Virus record (IMG/VR): IMGVR_UViG_3300044729_002487
Coordinates: 1-64,000 of that record
Reading direction: 5' to 3' (one strand)
DNA: 64,000 nt
Source: a virus
Shown piece after piece: positions 44,880 through 53,588 of the stretch. The position numbers were made by a program, and so were the translations under genes. Each line of letters opens with the position of its first letter. Positions within the stretch are counted from its first letter, which is position 1. The notes under the pieces were generated by a model. The model saw only the letters and a program-made list of their open reading frames with translations. It searched no databases and was not told the origin of the DNA.

Positions 44880-45338
44880 ATGCCAGCAAATACAAGTCCA
44901 ATTTTCGCATTAACACCTAACATAGGTGACGTAAAGATTACAACAACAGCTGCATTAGTTAGATCAGATGGTTCTGCAGCTAACGCAATAGGTACAGATC
45001 ATTTCCTTGCATTTACGGCAGGAGCGGATGGTTCTTTTATTCAACGTGTAAGATTTATACCAGTTGCATCCGCAGCTGCGGTTACTTCAGTAGCGACAAC
45101 ATTACGAGTATTTTTAAGTACGGTTAATACTGGTACACCTACTGCTGCTAATACTAATCTAATAGCGGAAATATCTGTACCTGCCATATCGACATCAAAC
45201 TCGACTAACGCAGTTAACTACTATGAAATACCATTGAACATTGCAATACCGACTAGTCATTACATTTTAGTTTCGCAACATGTTGCTCAAACAACTAACC
45301 AAAGCTGGCAAGCAATGGTTATTGGTGGCGACTATTAA
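44880..45338 (+). CDS. Beta-rich virion protein
   Basis: 152 aa, Thr/Ala/Ser rich and beta-prone (FLAFTAGADGSFIQRVRFIP, then TTLRVFLSTVNTG). No motif of known function. It lies between the C1q-like protein and the paired Gly-rich proteins, so probably part of the host-recognition apparatus. Confidence 0.5.
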   Translation: MPANTSPIFALTPNIGDVKITTTAALVRSDGSAANAIGTDHFLAFTAGADGSFIQRVRFIPVASAAAVTSVATTLRVFLSTVNTGTPTAANTNLIAEISVPAISTSNSTNAVNYYEIPLNIAIPTSHYILVSQHVAQTTNQSWQAMVIGGDY

Positions 45339-45349
45339 TAGTATATAAT

Positions 45350-46366
45350 ATGTATTTTGGAAATTCATCATCTGACTTTGGCTTCCTACCTCCTAATTTT
45401 AAAGGAGATGTTCAAGTATTTTATCCAACCGGAATAACAGTATCTGCTACTCAGAACTGGCAAAACTGGGCCAAGCCTAAAGGCGTTTCAATGATATATA
45501 TGATGTGTATTGGAGGCGGAGGTGGAGGTGGTGGTGGTCATACCTCCGCTAATGGTTCTACACGCGGAGGAGGTTCTGGAGGAGCATCTAGTGCTTTGAC
45601 TACATTAATACTTCCTGCTTTGTTAGTTCCTGATGCATTGAAAATTGCGGTTGGTTTTGGAGGACAGGGAGGAGCCGCATCTAGTAACGGTACCTCAGGT
45701 AATCCATCTTATATTTCATTAGGTTCTGCATTAACGAATGGGACAGCTATTCCAAACATGATATTAAGAGCAAATGGTGGCGGTAACGGTATTGCTGGTA
45801 CTGGTGCAGCTGGTGGTGGTGTATCGACAGGAGGTGCAGTTACTACAATTGCGAATTTAGGACCTATAGGTAAATTAGGTATGTTTTCGAATAATGGTAC
45901 AGCTGCAAATGCAGGTTATGCCGGCATCGGTGGTAACGCTGGTGGAGCTCAGACTGGGGCTGTAGGAGCGTCAGTAACAACTGTATTTAATACATTTCCA
46001 TTGCATGGTGGAGCAGGAGGTGCTGGTGTAGGTACCGCTGCTAACACCGGATTTGCCGGAGGTTCAATTTCATTGCAAGCGGCAGTAGATTATGAGGGAG
46101 GGACAATGACTCCTGCGTCAAATATCATACCAGCTGGAACTGCGGGTAACGACACAGTCGCTGCCGGAAACGGAAGTGCCGGTATTAAATCATTTCGTCC
46201 ATTTTTAAATACAGGAGGATCTGGAGGCGGTAGTGCTTCAGGCCAAGTTGGAGGACAAGGAGGTCCTGGTGGATATGGTTGTGGCGGCGGCGGCGGCGGT
46301 GGCGGTACTACCGGAGGTCGTGGTGGAGCTGGCGGAGAAGGATTAGTCGTAATAATCAGTTGGTAA
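45350..46366 (+). CDS. Glycine-rich adhesin-like protein (copy 1)
   Basis: 338 aa. The N-terminal about 50 residues (YFGNSSSDFGFLPP, then WQNWAKPKGVSMIYMMCIGG) lead into very Gly-rich sequence with runs of 8-9 Gly at residues about 54-63 and 311-320, and Gly-Gly-x spacings elsewhere. The protein ends VVIISW. The pattern fits a polyglycine-helix sandwich or 'glycine-rich' fibre-tip domain as in T4-like gp38 adhesins (analogy, not homology). The next gene is a diverged duplicate. Confidence 0.6.
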   Translation: MYFGNSSSDFGFLPPNFKGDVQVFYPTGITVSATQNWQNWAKPKGVSMIYMMCIGGGGGGGGGHTSANGSTRGGGSGGASSALTTLILPALLVPDALKIAVGFGGQGGAASSNGTSGNPSYISLGSALTNGTAIPNMILRANGGGNGIAGTGAAGGGVSTGGAVTTIANLGPIGKLGMFSNNGTAANAGYAGIGGNAGGAQTGAVGASVTTVFNTFPLHGGAGGAGVGTAANTGFAGGSISLQAAVDYEGGTMTPASNIIPAGTAGNDTVAAGNGSAGIKSFRPFLNTGGSGGGSASGQVGGQGGPGGYGCGGGGGGGGTTGGRGGAGGEGLVVIISW

Positions 46367-46369
46367 GTT

Positions 46370-47347
46370 ATGATATTTGAAAATTCTGATACTGCATTTA
46401 ATTTTTTACCGGCAATGCACCGATCCAATGTGCAAATGTTCCTACCTAATTCAAATGCTGCGACCCAATGGCAACGTTGGCGCAAACCTAAAGGCGTTAC
46501 AATGATTCATATGTTATGTATCGGAGGAGGCGCCGGCGGTGGAGGAGGTCAATCCGCGGCAGGTAACAAAGGCGGTGGAGGCGGAGGAGCATCTGGCACA
46601 ATTGCATCTATCATAATACCTGCAATATTTTTACCAGATTCATTATGGGTTATAGCAGGAGCAGGAGGCAAAGGCGGCGCGGCTGCGACAAATGGCACAG
46701 CTGGTTTAGGAAGTTATATATCATTATCATCCGGCGTTACAGCTGGAACATCAATTCCTAATATTATTTTATTCGCAAATGGCGGAATCCAAGGAACGTC
46801 TGCAAACCCGGGAGGAGCAGGAAGCGCACCCGCAGTTACTACAATCGCCGCATGCGGTCCATTAGCTAAATTAGGATTTATTCCAAATGTGGGAAACGTT
46901 GCTAATGCTAGTATAACAGGTTTAGCTGGAACGGCTGGTGGATCATCAACACTTCCATATACGCCCGGCATAACGACCGGTGCATGGAACGTATTGCCAA
47001 TAACAGGCGGTACAGGCGGTGGCGGAGGAACTAATGCAGCTGCAGGCCCTGGTGGTACCATAACATTACAAGCAGCTACGGATTTCGAAGGTGGCGGAAC
47101 ATATCTCGCCCTTAACACGTTAACGGCTGGTAATCCTGCAGGAGGTTTAGATGGTAACAACGGAATACGGTCATTGAAACCATTTTTAAATACCGGAGGA
47201 ACAGGCGGTGCAGGATCACCATCGGGAACGGGTGGTAAAGGCGGCGACGGTGGTTATGCCTCCGGAGGTGGAGGCGGTGGAGCTGGTGTGACTGGAGGAC
47301 GTGGTGGTAATGGCGGCGACGGTATTGTAATTATTACATGTTGGTAA
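46370..47347 (+). CDS. Glycine-rich adhesin-like protein (copy 2)
   Basis: 325 aa, a paralogue of the upstream gene with the same layout: IFENSDTAFNFLP, WRKPKGVTMIHMLCIGGG, Gly-rich body and a final IVIITCW. The two copies diverge most in the loops between glycine runs, as expected if they bind different receptors. Starts 3 nt after the previous stop without an SD, so translation is probably coupled. Confidence 0.6.
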   Translation: MIFENSDTAFNFLPAMHRSNVQMFLPNSNAATQWQRWRKPKGVTMIHMLCIGGGAGGGGGQSAAGNKGGGGGGASGTIASIIIPAIFLPDSLWVIAGAGGKGGAAATNGTAGLGSYISLSSGVTAGTSIPNIILFANGGIQGTSANPGGAGSAPAVTTIAACGPLAKLGFIPNVGNVANASITGLAGTAGGSSTLPYTPGITTGAWNVLPITGGTGGGGGTNAAAGPGGTITLQAATDFEGGGTYLALNTLTAGNPAGGLDGNNGIRSLKPFLNTGGTGGAGSPSGTGGKGGDGGYASGGGGGGAGVTGGRGGNGGDGIVIITCW

Positions 47348-47383
47348 TCAATCAAAAAATTTCTTATAAACGCGGAGTGTGTG

Positions 47384-47391
47384 ATATTTAT
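47384..47391 (+). promoter_or_regulatory. ATATTTAT late-promoter-like element
   Basis: Perfect copy, 15 nt before the neck-protein gene, AAAGGA SD between. Confidence 0.6.
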
Positions 47392-47406
47392 TAAAAAGGA
47401 TATTAC

Positions 47407-48576
47407 ATGGCAGTTAACATTCCTATATGGCCCGGCTCATCAAGCTTTTTTCCTGGCGAAACTCCGTTTGGAATATATGACCACGACTATGATTTTCAGA
47501 TCGACGTTGATAAAGTATCTGATTGGTGTGCAAAACGCCTAGGTTATCCTATATCTGAAATTGAATTACAGGATGTTAATTTCTATACATGTTTCGAAGA
47601 AGCAATTTCAGAATACGGTGCACAATTAAATACATATAATATACGAGATAATATGTTGAATCTATATGGTTCAGCAACCGGATCAGGTATCAATTTATCA
47701 GGACAAAAAGTATCTCCATCAATGGGTGGAATGATTGAGTTAGCTGAAGAATATGGAACAGAAGCAGGTTCGGGCGGTAATGTAACATATTATACTGGTA
47801 GTATTACTGTACAAGCTGGAAAGCAAATTTATGATTTAACAGATCCTAACATTGTTAAATTAGAGTCAGGTGTTGCAGGAGTAGATGCAATTGAAATAAA
47901 ACGAGTATATCATGACCCACCTCCAGCATTGGCTCGATTCTTTGATCCATTTATCGGTACCGGTATTGGTACTCAGCAAATGTTAGATGCATTTGGATTT
48001 GGTTCATATTCACCAGGCGTATCATTTATGATGATGCCAGTATTTGCTGATATGTTACGTTTACAGGCAATTGAAATAAATGATGTTGTACGTAGATCGG
48101 CTTGGTCATTTGAAATGTCTAAAAATAGAATTAAAATATTTCCAATACCTAATGCAGTACAGTTTACAAAAATCTGGTTTGAATATGTTAAAAAGGCAGA
48201 ACGTAACAATCCATTGAAATCACCTACCGGTACTGTATCCGATTTTTCAAATATACCATACCAAAACATAACTTATAGTCATGTCAATGCAGTAGGTAGA
48301 CAATGGATCCGTAGATATACATTAGCATTATCAAAAGAAATGTTAGGATGGGTACGAAGCAAGTATTCATCTTTACCGATACCAAATGCTGAAATAACAT
48401 TAAATGGTTCTGATCTAGTATCAGGAGCTCAAACGGATAAAGAAGCACTTATAACTGAACTCAAAGAAATATTGGATTCAATGTCTAGACAAGCTCAGTT
48501 AGAAAGAAAGCAAGCAGAAGCCGATGCGTTATCTATGCAGTTAAGCAAGATACCATTGAAAATTTACATTGCATAA
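47407..48576 (+). CDS. Neck / head-completion protein (gp13-like)
   Basis: 389 aa; T4 gp13 is 309 aa. Contains an N-terminal FQIDVDKVSDWCAKRLGYP followed by LQDVNFYTCFEEAISEYG, a helical block typical of head-tail connector proteins. Later come a beta region (QIYDLTDPNIVKL) and WFEYVKKAERNNP. Assignment rests mainly on synteny (gp13-gp14-gp15-gp18-gp19 order) and on resemblance to neck proteins of other T4-like phages. It closes the head after packaging and joins the tail. Confidence 0.65.
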   Translation: MAVNIPIWPGSSSFFPGETPFGIYDHDYDFQIDVDKVSDWCAKRLGYPISEIELQDVNFYTCFEEAISEYGAQLNTYNIRDNMLNLYGSATGSGINLSGQKVSPSMGGMIELAEEYGTEAGSGGNVTYYTGSITVQAGKQIYDLTDPNIVKLESGVAGVDAIEIKRVYHDPPPALARFFDPFIGTGIGTQQMLDAFGFGSYSPGVSFMMMPVFADMLRLQAIEINDVVRRSAWSFEMSKNRIKIFPIPNAVQFTKIWFEYVKKAERNNPLKSPTGTVSDFSNIPYQNITYSHVNAVGRQWIRRYTLALSKEMLGWVRSKYSSLPIPNAEITLNGSDLVSGAQTDKEALITELKEILDSMSRQAQLERKQAEADALSMQLSKIPLKIYIA

Positions 48577-48595
48577 TTTTATATAGGACACTACC

Positions 48596-49132
48596 ATGGC
48601 TTTATTCGGTTCAGCGCGAGATGCATCAATGATTCGGTCAATCAACCGAGAGCTTATCAATCGTTATATTGATATGGAAGTTGGTTTCTATAAACTAAAC
48701 CTACAAGCTACTAACACAAACATATACGATGAATCTGATAACAAAGTTTATTATGATCTAATTCGTATCAATGCTATCATATTAAAAGATACAAAAACAA
48801 CTCAATCAGATGATTATGGTATTGATTATATACGTAATGGTACATTTGCATTTTTACGTGATGATTTAATTCCTAGAAGCATAGTAATTGAAGTCGGTGA
48901 TATCATTGAATATGATGGTGAATATTTTGAAGTTGATAACACATCATCTACCCAGTATTTCCGTGGTACCAATCCAGAACAAGACTTAGGTTACGATTTA
49001 GGATTGCGTGCAGAGTTTGGTTGGCCAGTTTCGGTTGTAGTAGATACACATGTAACCAGAAAGAATCGATTGAACATTCAGTCGTTCCGAAGTGGTATTA
49101 ATAAACCAAATAATATACCAAGGAACTTATGA
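48596..49132 (+). CDS. Neck protein (gp14-like)
   Basis: 178 aa; T4 gp14 is 256 aa. The C-terminal half carries VEVGDIIEYDGEYFEVDN, corresponding to the GDLIYFPMDNSLFEIN region of gp14, and LNIQSFRSG near the end. With gp13 it forms the neck that seals the head and receives the tail. AGGA SD; the stop overlaps the next start by 4 nt. Confidence 0.68.
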   Translation: MALFGSARDASMIRSINRELINRYIDMEVGFYKLNLQATNTNIYDESDNKVYYDLIRINAIILKDTKTTQSDDYGIDYIRNGTFAFLRDDLIPRSIVIEVGDIIEYDGEYFEVDNTSSTQYFRGTNPEQDLGYDLGLRAEFGWPVSVVVDTHVTRKNRLNIQSFRSGINKPNNIPRNL

Positions 49133-49977
49133 GTGAAATAGAAAGAAATAGAGATTTTAAAAGGTCGTATAGTACGTTTACGGATAACAAAGATTTATTC
49201 GCGAATACTACCAAACGTAATGTGGACCAAATCCGAAGGGATGACGATGTCGTAAAGACACCGAAATGTACTATTATAGATATAGACTTTGCGATTATGT
49301 CTTATATTAGGGAAACTATACAACCACAGATCATTGAGAATAACGCAGTTGTTGATGTGCCTGTATTTTATGCAAATGGTGAGAAATGGGCTCAATTCCA
49401 AAAACGTGGTTACATGTTAGATGACCGCGGGAAGGCAATGACTCCTTATATTGGTATACGTAGAAATTCGATGACAGACCGTGCTACTCTTAAAACATTA
49501 GCAGTTAATCGCCAGCCGGCTGGAAATGAATATGTATTTCGTAATAAATTTACTAAACGAAATAAGTATGACAGATTTTCTTTGTTACAAGGTATACAGC
49601 CGAGTCGAGAATATTATATAGCACCTGTACCGGAATTTGTAGATGTATCATATGACTTATTAATATGGACGGAATACATTGATCAATTGAATTCTATTAT
49701 AGAACAGATAATGCCGTTAAATGGATTTGCATGGGGAACTACTTGGAAATTTCCAACCTTCATATCTGACTATACATTTGAAAATGTAAATACTATCGGC
49801 GATGATCGAGTGGTAAGAGCATCATTGCCATTAACTGTTAAAGGTACAATGTTAATGCCATATGAATTGCGAGTATCAAATCTACGTAAACAATATGCAG
49901 TTAAAAAGGTATCATTCGGAAATGAGATTATTTCATTTAATGTTAATATAACAGACCCTCCTCCCGGCGGTTATTAG
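49129..49977 (+). CDS. gp15: Tail sheath terminator/stabiliser (gp15-like)
   Basis: 282 aa; T4 gp15 is 272 aa. Matches gp15 in overall plan: IDIDFAIMSYIRETIQPQI, PVFYANGEKWAQFQKRGYM, and the diagnostic PEFVDVSYDLLIWTEYIDQL followed by NSIIEQIMPLNGFAWG, equivalent to the MIYELSIFTRYEDDMFQIVEQILP stretch of gp15. It forms a hexameric ring capping the tube and sheath at the head end. Located just upstream of sheath and tube genes. Confidence 0.8.
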   Translation: MSEIERNRDFKRSYSTFTDNKDLFANTTKRNVDQIRRDDDVVKTPKCTIIDIDFAIMSYIRETIQPQIIENNAVVDVPVFYANGEKWAQFQKRGYMLDDRGKAMTPYIGIRRNSMTDRATLKTLAVNRQPAGNEYVFRNKFTKRNKYDRFSLLQGIQPSREYYIAPVPEFVDVSYDLLIWTEYIDQLNSIIEQIMPLNGFAWGTTWKFPTFISDYTFENVNTIGDDRVVRASLPLTVKGTMLMPYELRVSNLRKQYAVKKVSFGNEIISFNVNITDPPPGGY

Positions 49978-49987
49978 TATTAAATGT

Positions 49988-49995
49988 ATATTTAT
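49988..49995 (+). promoter_or_regulatory. ATATTTAT late-promoter-like element
   Basis: Perfect copy, 21 nt before the 90-aa gene, AAAGGA SD between. Confidence 0.55.
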
Positions 49996-50016
49996 ATTAA
50001 ATAAAAAGGAAAAGTT

Positions 50017-50289
50017 ATGTCAGAAAAACATGTTATCGATCAGGAATTTCTAACGCAGATCAATCAATTACGTGAAACCAGTACTGAGTTAATTTACGAG
50101 TTAGGTCAAATTGAAATGGAATTGATTGCCACGGAACAGCGACTCGAAGATTTGCATAAAGCAAAAGCTGCTGCTGTTAGCGAGTATAAACAACTGCAAG
50201 TTAATGAAACAGAACTAGTAAAACAATTATCGGACAAATATGGTACCGGTACACTAAATATCGAGTCGGGCGAATTTGTTGAATCTTAA
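50017..50289 (+). CDS. Small coiled-coil protein
   Basis: 90 aa. Residues about 10-70 form one long coiled coil with a clear Leu/Ile heptad pattern (LIYELGQIEMELIATEQRLE). No other motif. Lies between the sheath terminator and sheath genes and has its own ATATTTAT element and SD. Perhaps an assembly factor; function unknown. Confidence 0.55.
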   Translation: MSEKHVIDQEFLTQINQLRETSTELIYELGQIEMELIATEQRLEDLHKAKAAAVSEYKQLQVNETELVKQLSDKYGTGTLNIESGEFVES

Positions 50290-50312
50290 TGCATGTTTGG
50301 CTCCGTTAACTG

Positions 50313-50320
50313 ATATTTAT
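50313..50320 (+). promoter_or_regulatory. ATATTTAT late-promoter-like element
   Basis: Perfect copy, 32 nt before the sheath gene, which has an AAGGAG SD. Confidence 0.6.
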
Positions 50321-50352
50321 ATGTAGATAAACAATTAATAAGGAGCAAACTA

Positions 50353-52098
50353 ATGGCTGAAAGAATAGTATCACCCGGGGTGTTTACAAACGAAGTCGAT
50401 CAATCGTTTTTACCTGCTGGTGTCGCTGCAATTGGAGCTGCCGTTATCGGACCAACTGCAAAAGGACCTGCCGGGATTCCTACTATAGTAACAAGCTACT
50501 CTGATTTTGTACAAAAATTTGGTGGTGTAATTACTAGTGGTTCCGGAGCAGCGCAAAAAAATTACAAATACTTGACTAATTATATGGCTCAAGAATATCT
50601 GAAGTATGCAGATACATTGACCGTTGTTAGGATTTTGGCTGGTAATTATGAACCAGCATCTGCGAATGTTAGGACATTTGCAACAGCATCACAGCAGTCA
50701 TTTAGATTGTATACATTATCAGATGGAGCTGACCAAAACAGTAACGGTGCAGAAGGTACAAATAATACATTGGTTAACGGTACTGTAAACAATTTACGAT
50801 GGGAAGTATCAAATGTTAATACTACAAGAGGTACATTTACATTGTTAGTTCGTCGCGGTGATGATACAAGTAAAAGAAAAATTGTTCTTGAACAGTATAA
50901 TAACTTAACATTAGATCCAAACTCAAGTAATTACATTGCAAAAGTAATTGGTGACCAAGTTTATACATTGAGAGATTCTGCTACGACAGATCCATTCTTG
51001 CAATTATCAGGTTCATTTGCAAATCGTTCAAATTTAGTTCGTGTTGAAGTATTAAAGACTACATATAACTATTTAGATGCAAATGGTAACATTCGTGATA
51101 ATGCATTATCTGCATCATTACCAGCAGCCGTATCCGGAACATTTGCAGGCGGTTCAGATGGTACTGTAGCTCATCCTAAAAGATTTTATGATGAAATTAC
51201 TAATACAAATACACAAGGATTTAACTTAGGTGTATCTGGTGCTAAAAATGCTTATGAAGATGCTATCTATTTATTAAGAAACCAAGATGAGTATGATATT
51301 AACTTATTGGCATTACCAGGATTAGTTGATAATTATGCAAACCATGCGGCTGTACTTACTACTGCATTAAATGCTTTAGAATCTAGAGCTGATGCATTCT
51401 TATTAATAGATCCAGTTGAATATGGAGCATCTATTGGGCAAGCAACTGCAAAGGCAGAAGCTCGTGATACTAATTATGCTGCTGTATATTGGCCATGGGT
51501 TAAAATTCCAGATGCAGATTTAGGACGTAATGTTTGGGTTCCGGCATCTACTTTGATTCCAAGTGTGTATGCATTTAATGACCGAGTAGCTGCTCCATGG
51601 TATGCTCCTGCTGGTTTAAATCGTGGTGCATTGGATATCGCTGTTCAAACAGAAAGAAAATTGACTCAATCAAACCGTGATACATTGTATGAAAAGGCTG
51701 TGAATCCTATTGCAACTTTCCCTAATGCAGGTGTTGTTGTATACGGGCAAAAAACATTGCAGAAAAAAGCTTCTGCATTGGATCGTGTTAACGTAAGACG
51801 TTTATTGATTGCTGCTAAGAAATTTGTTGCATCTGCTACTAAGTTCCTTGTATTTGAAAACAATACTGCGGCTACGAGAAACAGATTCTTATCAATCGTT
51901 AATCCATATTTTGAATCAGTACAGCAACGTCAAGGTTTGTATGCGTTCAAAGTAGTTATGGATGAGACTAATAATACACCGGATGTAATTGACCGAAATG
52001 AGATGAGGGGAGCTATTTATTTGCAACCTGCTAAGACAGCTGAATTCATTATCATTGATTTCAATATCTTACCTACCGGAGCATCGTTCCCAGAATAG
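50353..52098 (+). CDS. gp18: Contractile tail sheath protein (gp18-like)
   Basis: 581 aa; T4 gp18 is 659 aa. The N-terminus has VSPGVFTNEVD followed by GPTAKGPAGIPTIVTSYSDF and FGG, the standard opening of sheath proteins. The C-terminal sheath domain includes SIVNPYFESVQQRQGLYAF followed by VVMDETNNTPDVIDRNEM and IYLQPAKTAEFIIIDFNI, strongly conserved in the family. Surrounds the tube and contracts on host binding. Strong AAGGAG SD. Followed by the tube gene, as in T4. Confidence 0.97.
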   Translation: MAERIVSPGVFTNEVDQSFLPAGVAAIGAAVIGPTAKGPAGIPTIVTSYSDFVQKFGGVITSGSGAAQKNYKYLTNYMAQEYLKYADTLTVVRILAGNYEPASANVRTFATASQQSFRLYTLSDGADQNSNGAEGTNNTLVNGTVNNLRWEVSNVNTTRGTFTLLVRRGDDTSKRKIVLEQYNNLTLDPNSSNYIAKVIGDQVYTLRDSATTDPFLQLSGSFANRSNLVRVEVLKTTYNYLDANGNIRDNALSASLPAAVSGTFAGGSDGTVAHPKRFYDEITNTNTQGFNLGVSGAKNAYEDAIYLLRNQDEYDINLLALPGLVDNYANHAAVLTTALNALESRADAFLLIDPVEYGASIGQATAKAEARDTNYAAVYWPWVKIPDADLGRNVWVPASTLIPSVYAFNDRVAAPWYAPAGLNRGALDIAVQTERKLTQSNRDTLYEKAVNPIATFPNAGVVVYGQKTLQKKASALDRVNVRRLLIAAKKFVASATKFLVFENNTAATRNRFLSIVNPYFESVQQRQGLYAFKVVMDETNNTPDVIDRNEMRGAIYLQPAKTAEFIIIDFNILPTGASFPE

Positions 52099-52108
52099 TA
52101 GCGAGGAC

Positions 52109-52116
52109 ATATTTAT
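52109..52116 (+). promoter_or_regulatory. ATATTTAT late-promoter-like element
   Basis: Perfect copy, 26 nt before the tube gene, AAAGGAG SD between. Confidence 0.6.
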
Positions 52117-52142
52117 AATAAATTATTAAAGGAGTAGAAAAG

Positions 52143-52631
52143 ATGGCAGAATTACTTGACCCAACCGAGATATTTTATACGGCATATGAACCTAAAATGT
52201 CAAACCGGTTCATTATGTATATCGAGGGTATTCCGTCTTACCTCGTGAAAGCTGCTTCGAGACCGTCGATCGATCAAGGTGAGGTTGTATTAGACCACAT
52301 CAACGTTGAAAGAAAGTTGAAAGGTAAATCTAGATGGCAAGACGTAACCGTATCATTATACGACCCAGTCGTACCATCAGGAGCGCAAGCGGTAATGGAA
52401 TGGGTTCGTTTACATCACGAATCAGTAACAGGTCGAGATGGATATTCAGATTTCTATAAAAAGGATATTACATTTAACACTTTAGGTCCTGTAGGTGATA
52501 AAGTTGAAGAGTGGACATTGAAAGGTGCATTTATTTCATCAGCGACGTTTGGTGATTTAGATTGGTCTTCAGAAGATCCATTGATGATTGAACTTACATT
52601 GAAATACGATTACGCAATTCTTCAATTCTAA
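52143..52631 (+). CDS. gp19: Tail tube protein (gp19-like)
   Basis: 162 aa; T4 gp19 is 163 aa. Typical tube fold: RFIMYIEGIPSYLVKAASRP at the N-terminal side, then WQDVTVSLYDPVVPSGAQAV followed by MEWVRLHHESVTGRDGYSDF, and a final LKYDYAIL segment. Hexameric rings stack into the inner tube. Very good SD (AAAGGAG), and a strong terminator follows, in keeping with high expression. Confidence 0.95.
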   Translation: MAELLDPTEIFYTAYEPKMSNRFIMYIEGIPSYLVKAASRPSIDQGEVVLDHINVERKLKGKSRWQDVTVSLYDPVVPSGAQAVMEWVRLHHESVTGRDGYSDFYKKDITFNTLGPVGDKVEEWTLKGAFISSATFGDLDWSSEDPLMIELTLKYDYAILQF

Positions 52632-52667
52632 TTGTATTTGGATTGGGGTGACCCTGGTCGAAAAATT

Positions 52668-52695
52668 AAAGCCTTTCTTCGGAAGGGCTTTTTTT
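52668..52695 (+). terminator. Rho-independent terminator after the tail tube gene
   Basis: Stem AAAGCCTTTC/GAAGGGCTTT (10 bp, one G-T pair) with a TTCG tetraloop, followed by a T-run to 52695. It separates the sheath-tube transcript from the downstream genes. An open frame crossing it in the downstream gene's phase is not a real gene start. Confidence 0.9.
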
Positions 52696-52703
52696 ATGTT
52701 CAA

Positions 52704-52711
52704 ATATTTAT
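52704..52711 (+). promoter_or_regulatory. ATATTTAT late-promoter-like element
   Basis: Perfect copy 8 nt after the terminator T-run and 19 nt before the next ATG. Second case of this element directly following a terminator. Confidence 0.68.
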
Positions 52712-52730
52712 ATTAAATAAAGGATTTAAA

Positions 52731-53060
52731 ATGACTGAAAAAGAATTAAGACGCATTATTCGAGAAGAAGTTAAAAGAAAATTATTATCAGAAGCCGATG
52801 TAATTCCTGTTGGACCAGATGGTCAAGAAATTAGCGATCCTAAGGTTATTAAAAATCTTAACATGGCATTAAAAGCAATTGGCGGAAACATTCGTGGAAA
52901 AATCATTGATATGATTGAAGATCCGACAGCCGTGAAAGATCTTTCGAATACATCTCAAAAAGCAGCGGTAATGGCGGCTATGGCAATTGCCTTTGGTATT
53001 ACCGGAAAAGAATTTGCGCAGATAGTATCAAAAATAAAAGCAATACTACCAGCTGAATAA
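52731..53060 (+). CDS. Candidate packaged/core protein with targeting-like N-terminus
   Basis: 109 aa. Start at 52731 set by the AAAGGA SD and promoter element; the frame is open upstream but would cross the terminator. The N-terminus MTEKELRRIIREEVKRKLLSE|A (L-S-E at 19-21) is nearly the same as that of the 206-aa gene at 25216 and ends in an L-x-E site. The rest is helical with an Ala/Gly-rich hydrophobic segment (AAVMAAMAIAFGITG, about 80-95). Function unknown. Overlaps the next start by 1 nt. Confidence 0.5.
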   Translation: MTEKELRRIIREEVKRKLLSEADVIPVGPDGQEISDPKVIKNLNMALKAIGGNIRGKIIDMIEDPTAVKDLSNTSQKAAVMAAMAIAFGITGKEFAQIVSKIKAILPAE

Positions 53061-53506
53061 TGATTAAGTTGAAATCTATATTGTCTGAAATTTTGCTCGA
53101 ATCAGAGTTAACGACATATGGCGATTTAAAACAGCTTATTAAAATGATTAAATTAAAACAAAAAGGTGGTACGATTGTATCAAAAGGCGTAGAAGTAGGC
53201 GTTGATACACTACTAGGATTTTTACCAGGTGCAAATTCAGCAAAAACGTTTTATGATTTTTTTAAAGCAGCTACAAAGAAACCGGATACTAAAAAAACTA
53301 AAACATGGTTAGATAATTTAGATATTGATGATCAGGTTTCTGCTATTGTAGATGACACTGTAGAAAATGGATTTCTTCAAGATTTAGCAGCATCTATAGA
53401 AAGTGAATCAGATACTAAAGAGTTAGAACCTGATTTTAATATGAACAAAAAGCTTCAGGATTACCTAGCAGACAAATATGATAAACGTACAGTTACGATG
53501 AAATAG
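53060..53506 (+). CDS. Candidate packaged/core protein
   Basis: 148 aa. The N-terminus MIKLKSILSEILLE|S (L-L-E at 12-14) again is a short amphipathic helix ending in L-x-E. The middle has GVDTLLGFLPGANSAKTFYD, and the C-terminal half is acidic with LDNLDIDDQVSAIVDDTVE. I have seen the DD-x-V-S-x-IVDD pattern in small proteins of T4-like phages but know no function. Coupled to the preceding gene. Confidence 0.5.
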   Translation: MIKLKSILSEILLESELTTYGDLKQLIKMIKLKQKGGTIVSKGVEVGVDTLLGFLPGANSAKTFYDFFKAATKKPDTKKTKTWLDNLDIDDQVSAIVDDTVENGFLQDLAASIESESDTKELEPDFNMNKKLQDYLADKYDKRTVTMK

Positions 53507-53553
53507 ATTAGTAAATAAAATTTATCTTATTATATGAATATCTGGTCTGCGTT

Positions 53554-53561
53554 ATATTTAT
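53554..53561 (+). promoter_or_regulatory. ATATTTAT late-promoter-like element
   Basis: Perfect copy, 27 nt before the gp26-like gene, AAAGGAG SD between. Confidence 0.58.
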
Positions 53562-53588
53562 ATTAAATAAAAGTTATAAAGGAGAAAT

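Noticed and set aside
46090-46485. Minus-strand proline-rich open frame
   Set aside because: It is the antisense of glycine-rich coding sequence in the adhesin genes; GC-rich third positions keep the frame open.
52632-52730. Upstream ATG-like extension of the 109-aa gene after the tube gene
   Set aside because: It crosses a strong terminator and precedes the promoter element; the ATG at 52731 has an SD and gives the conserved ELRRIIRE N-terminus.
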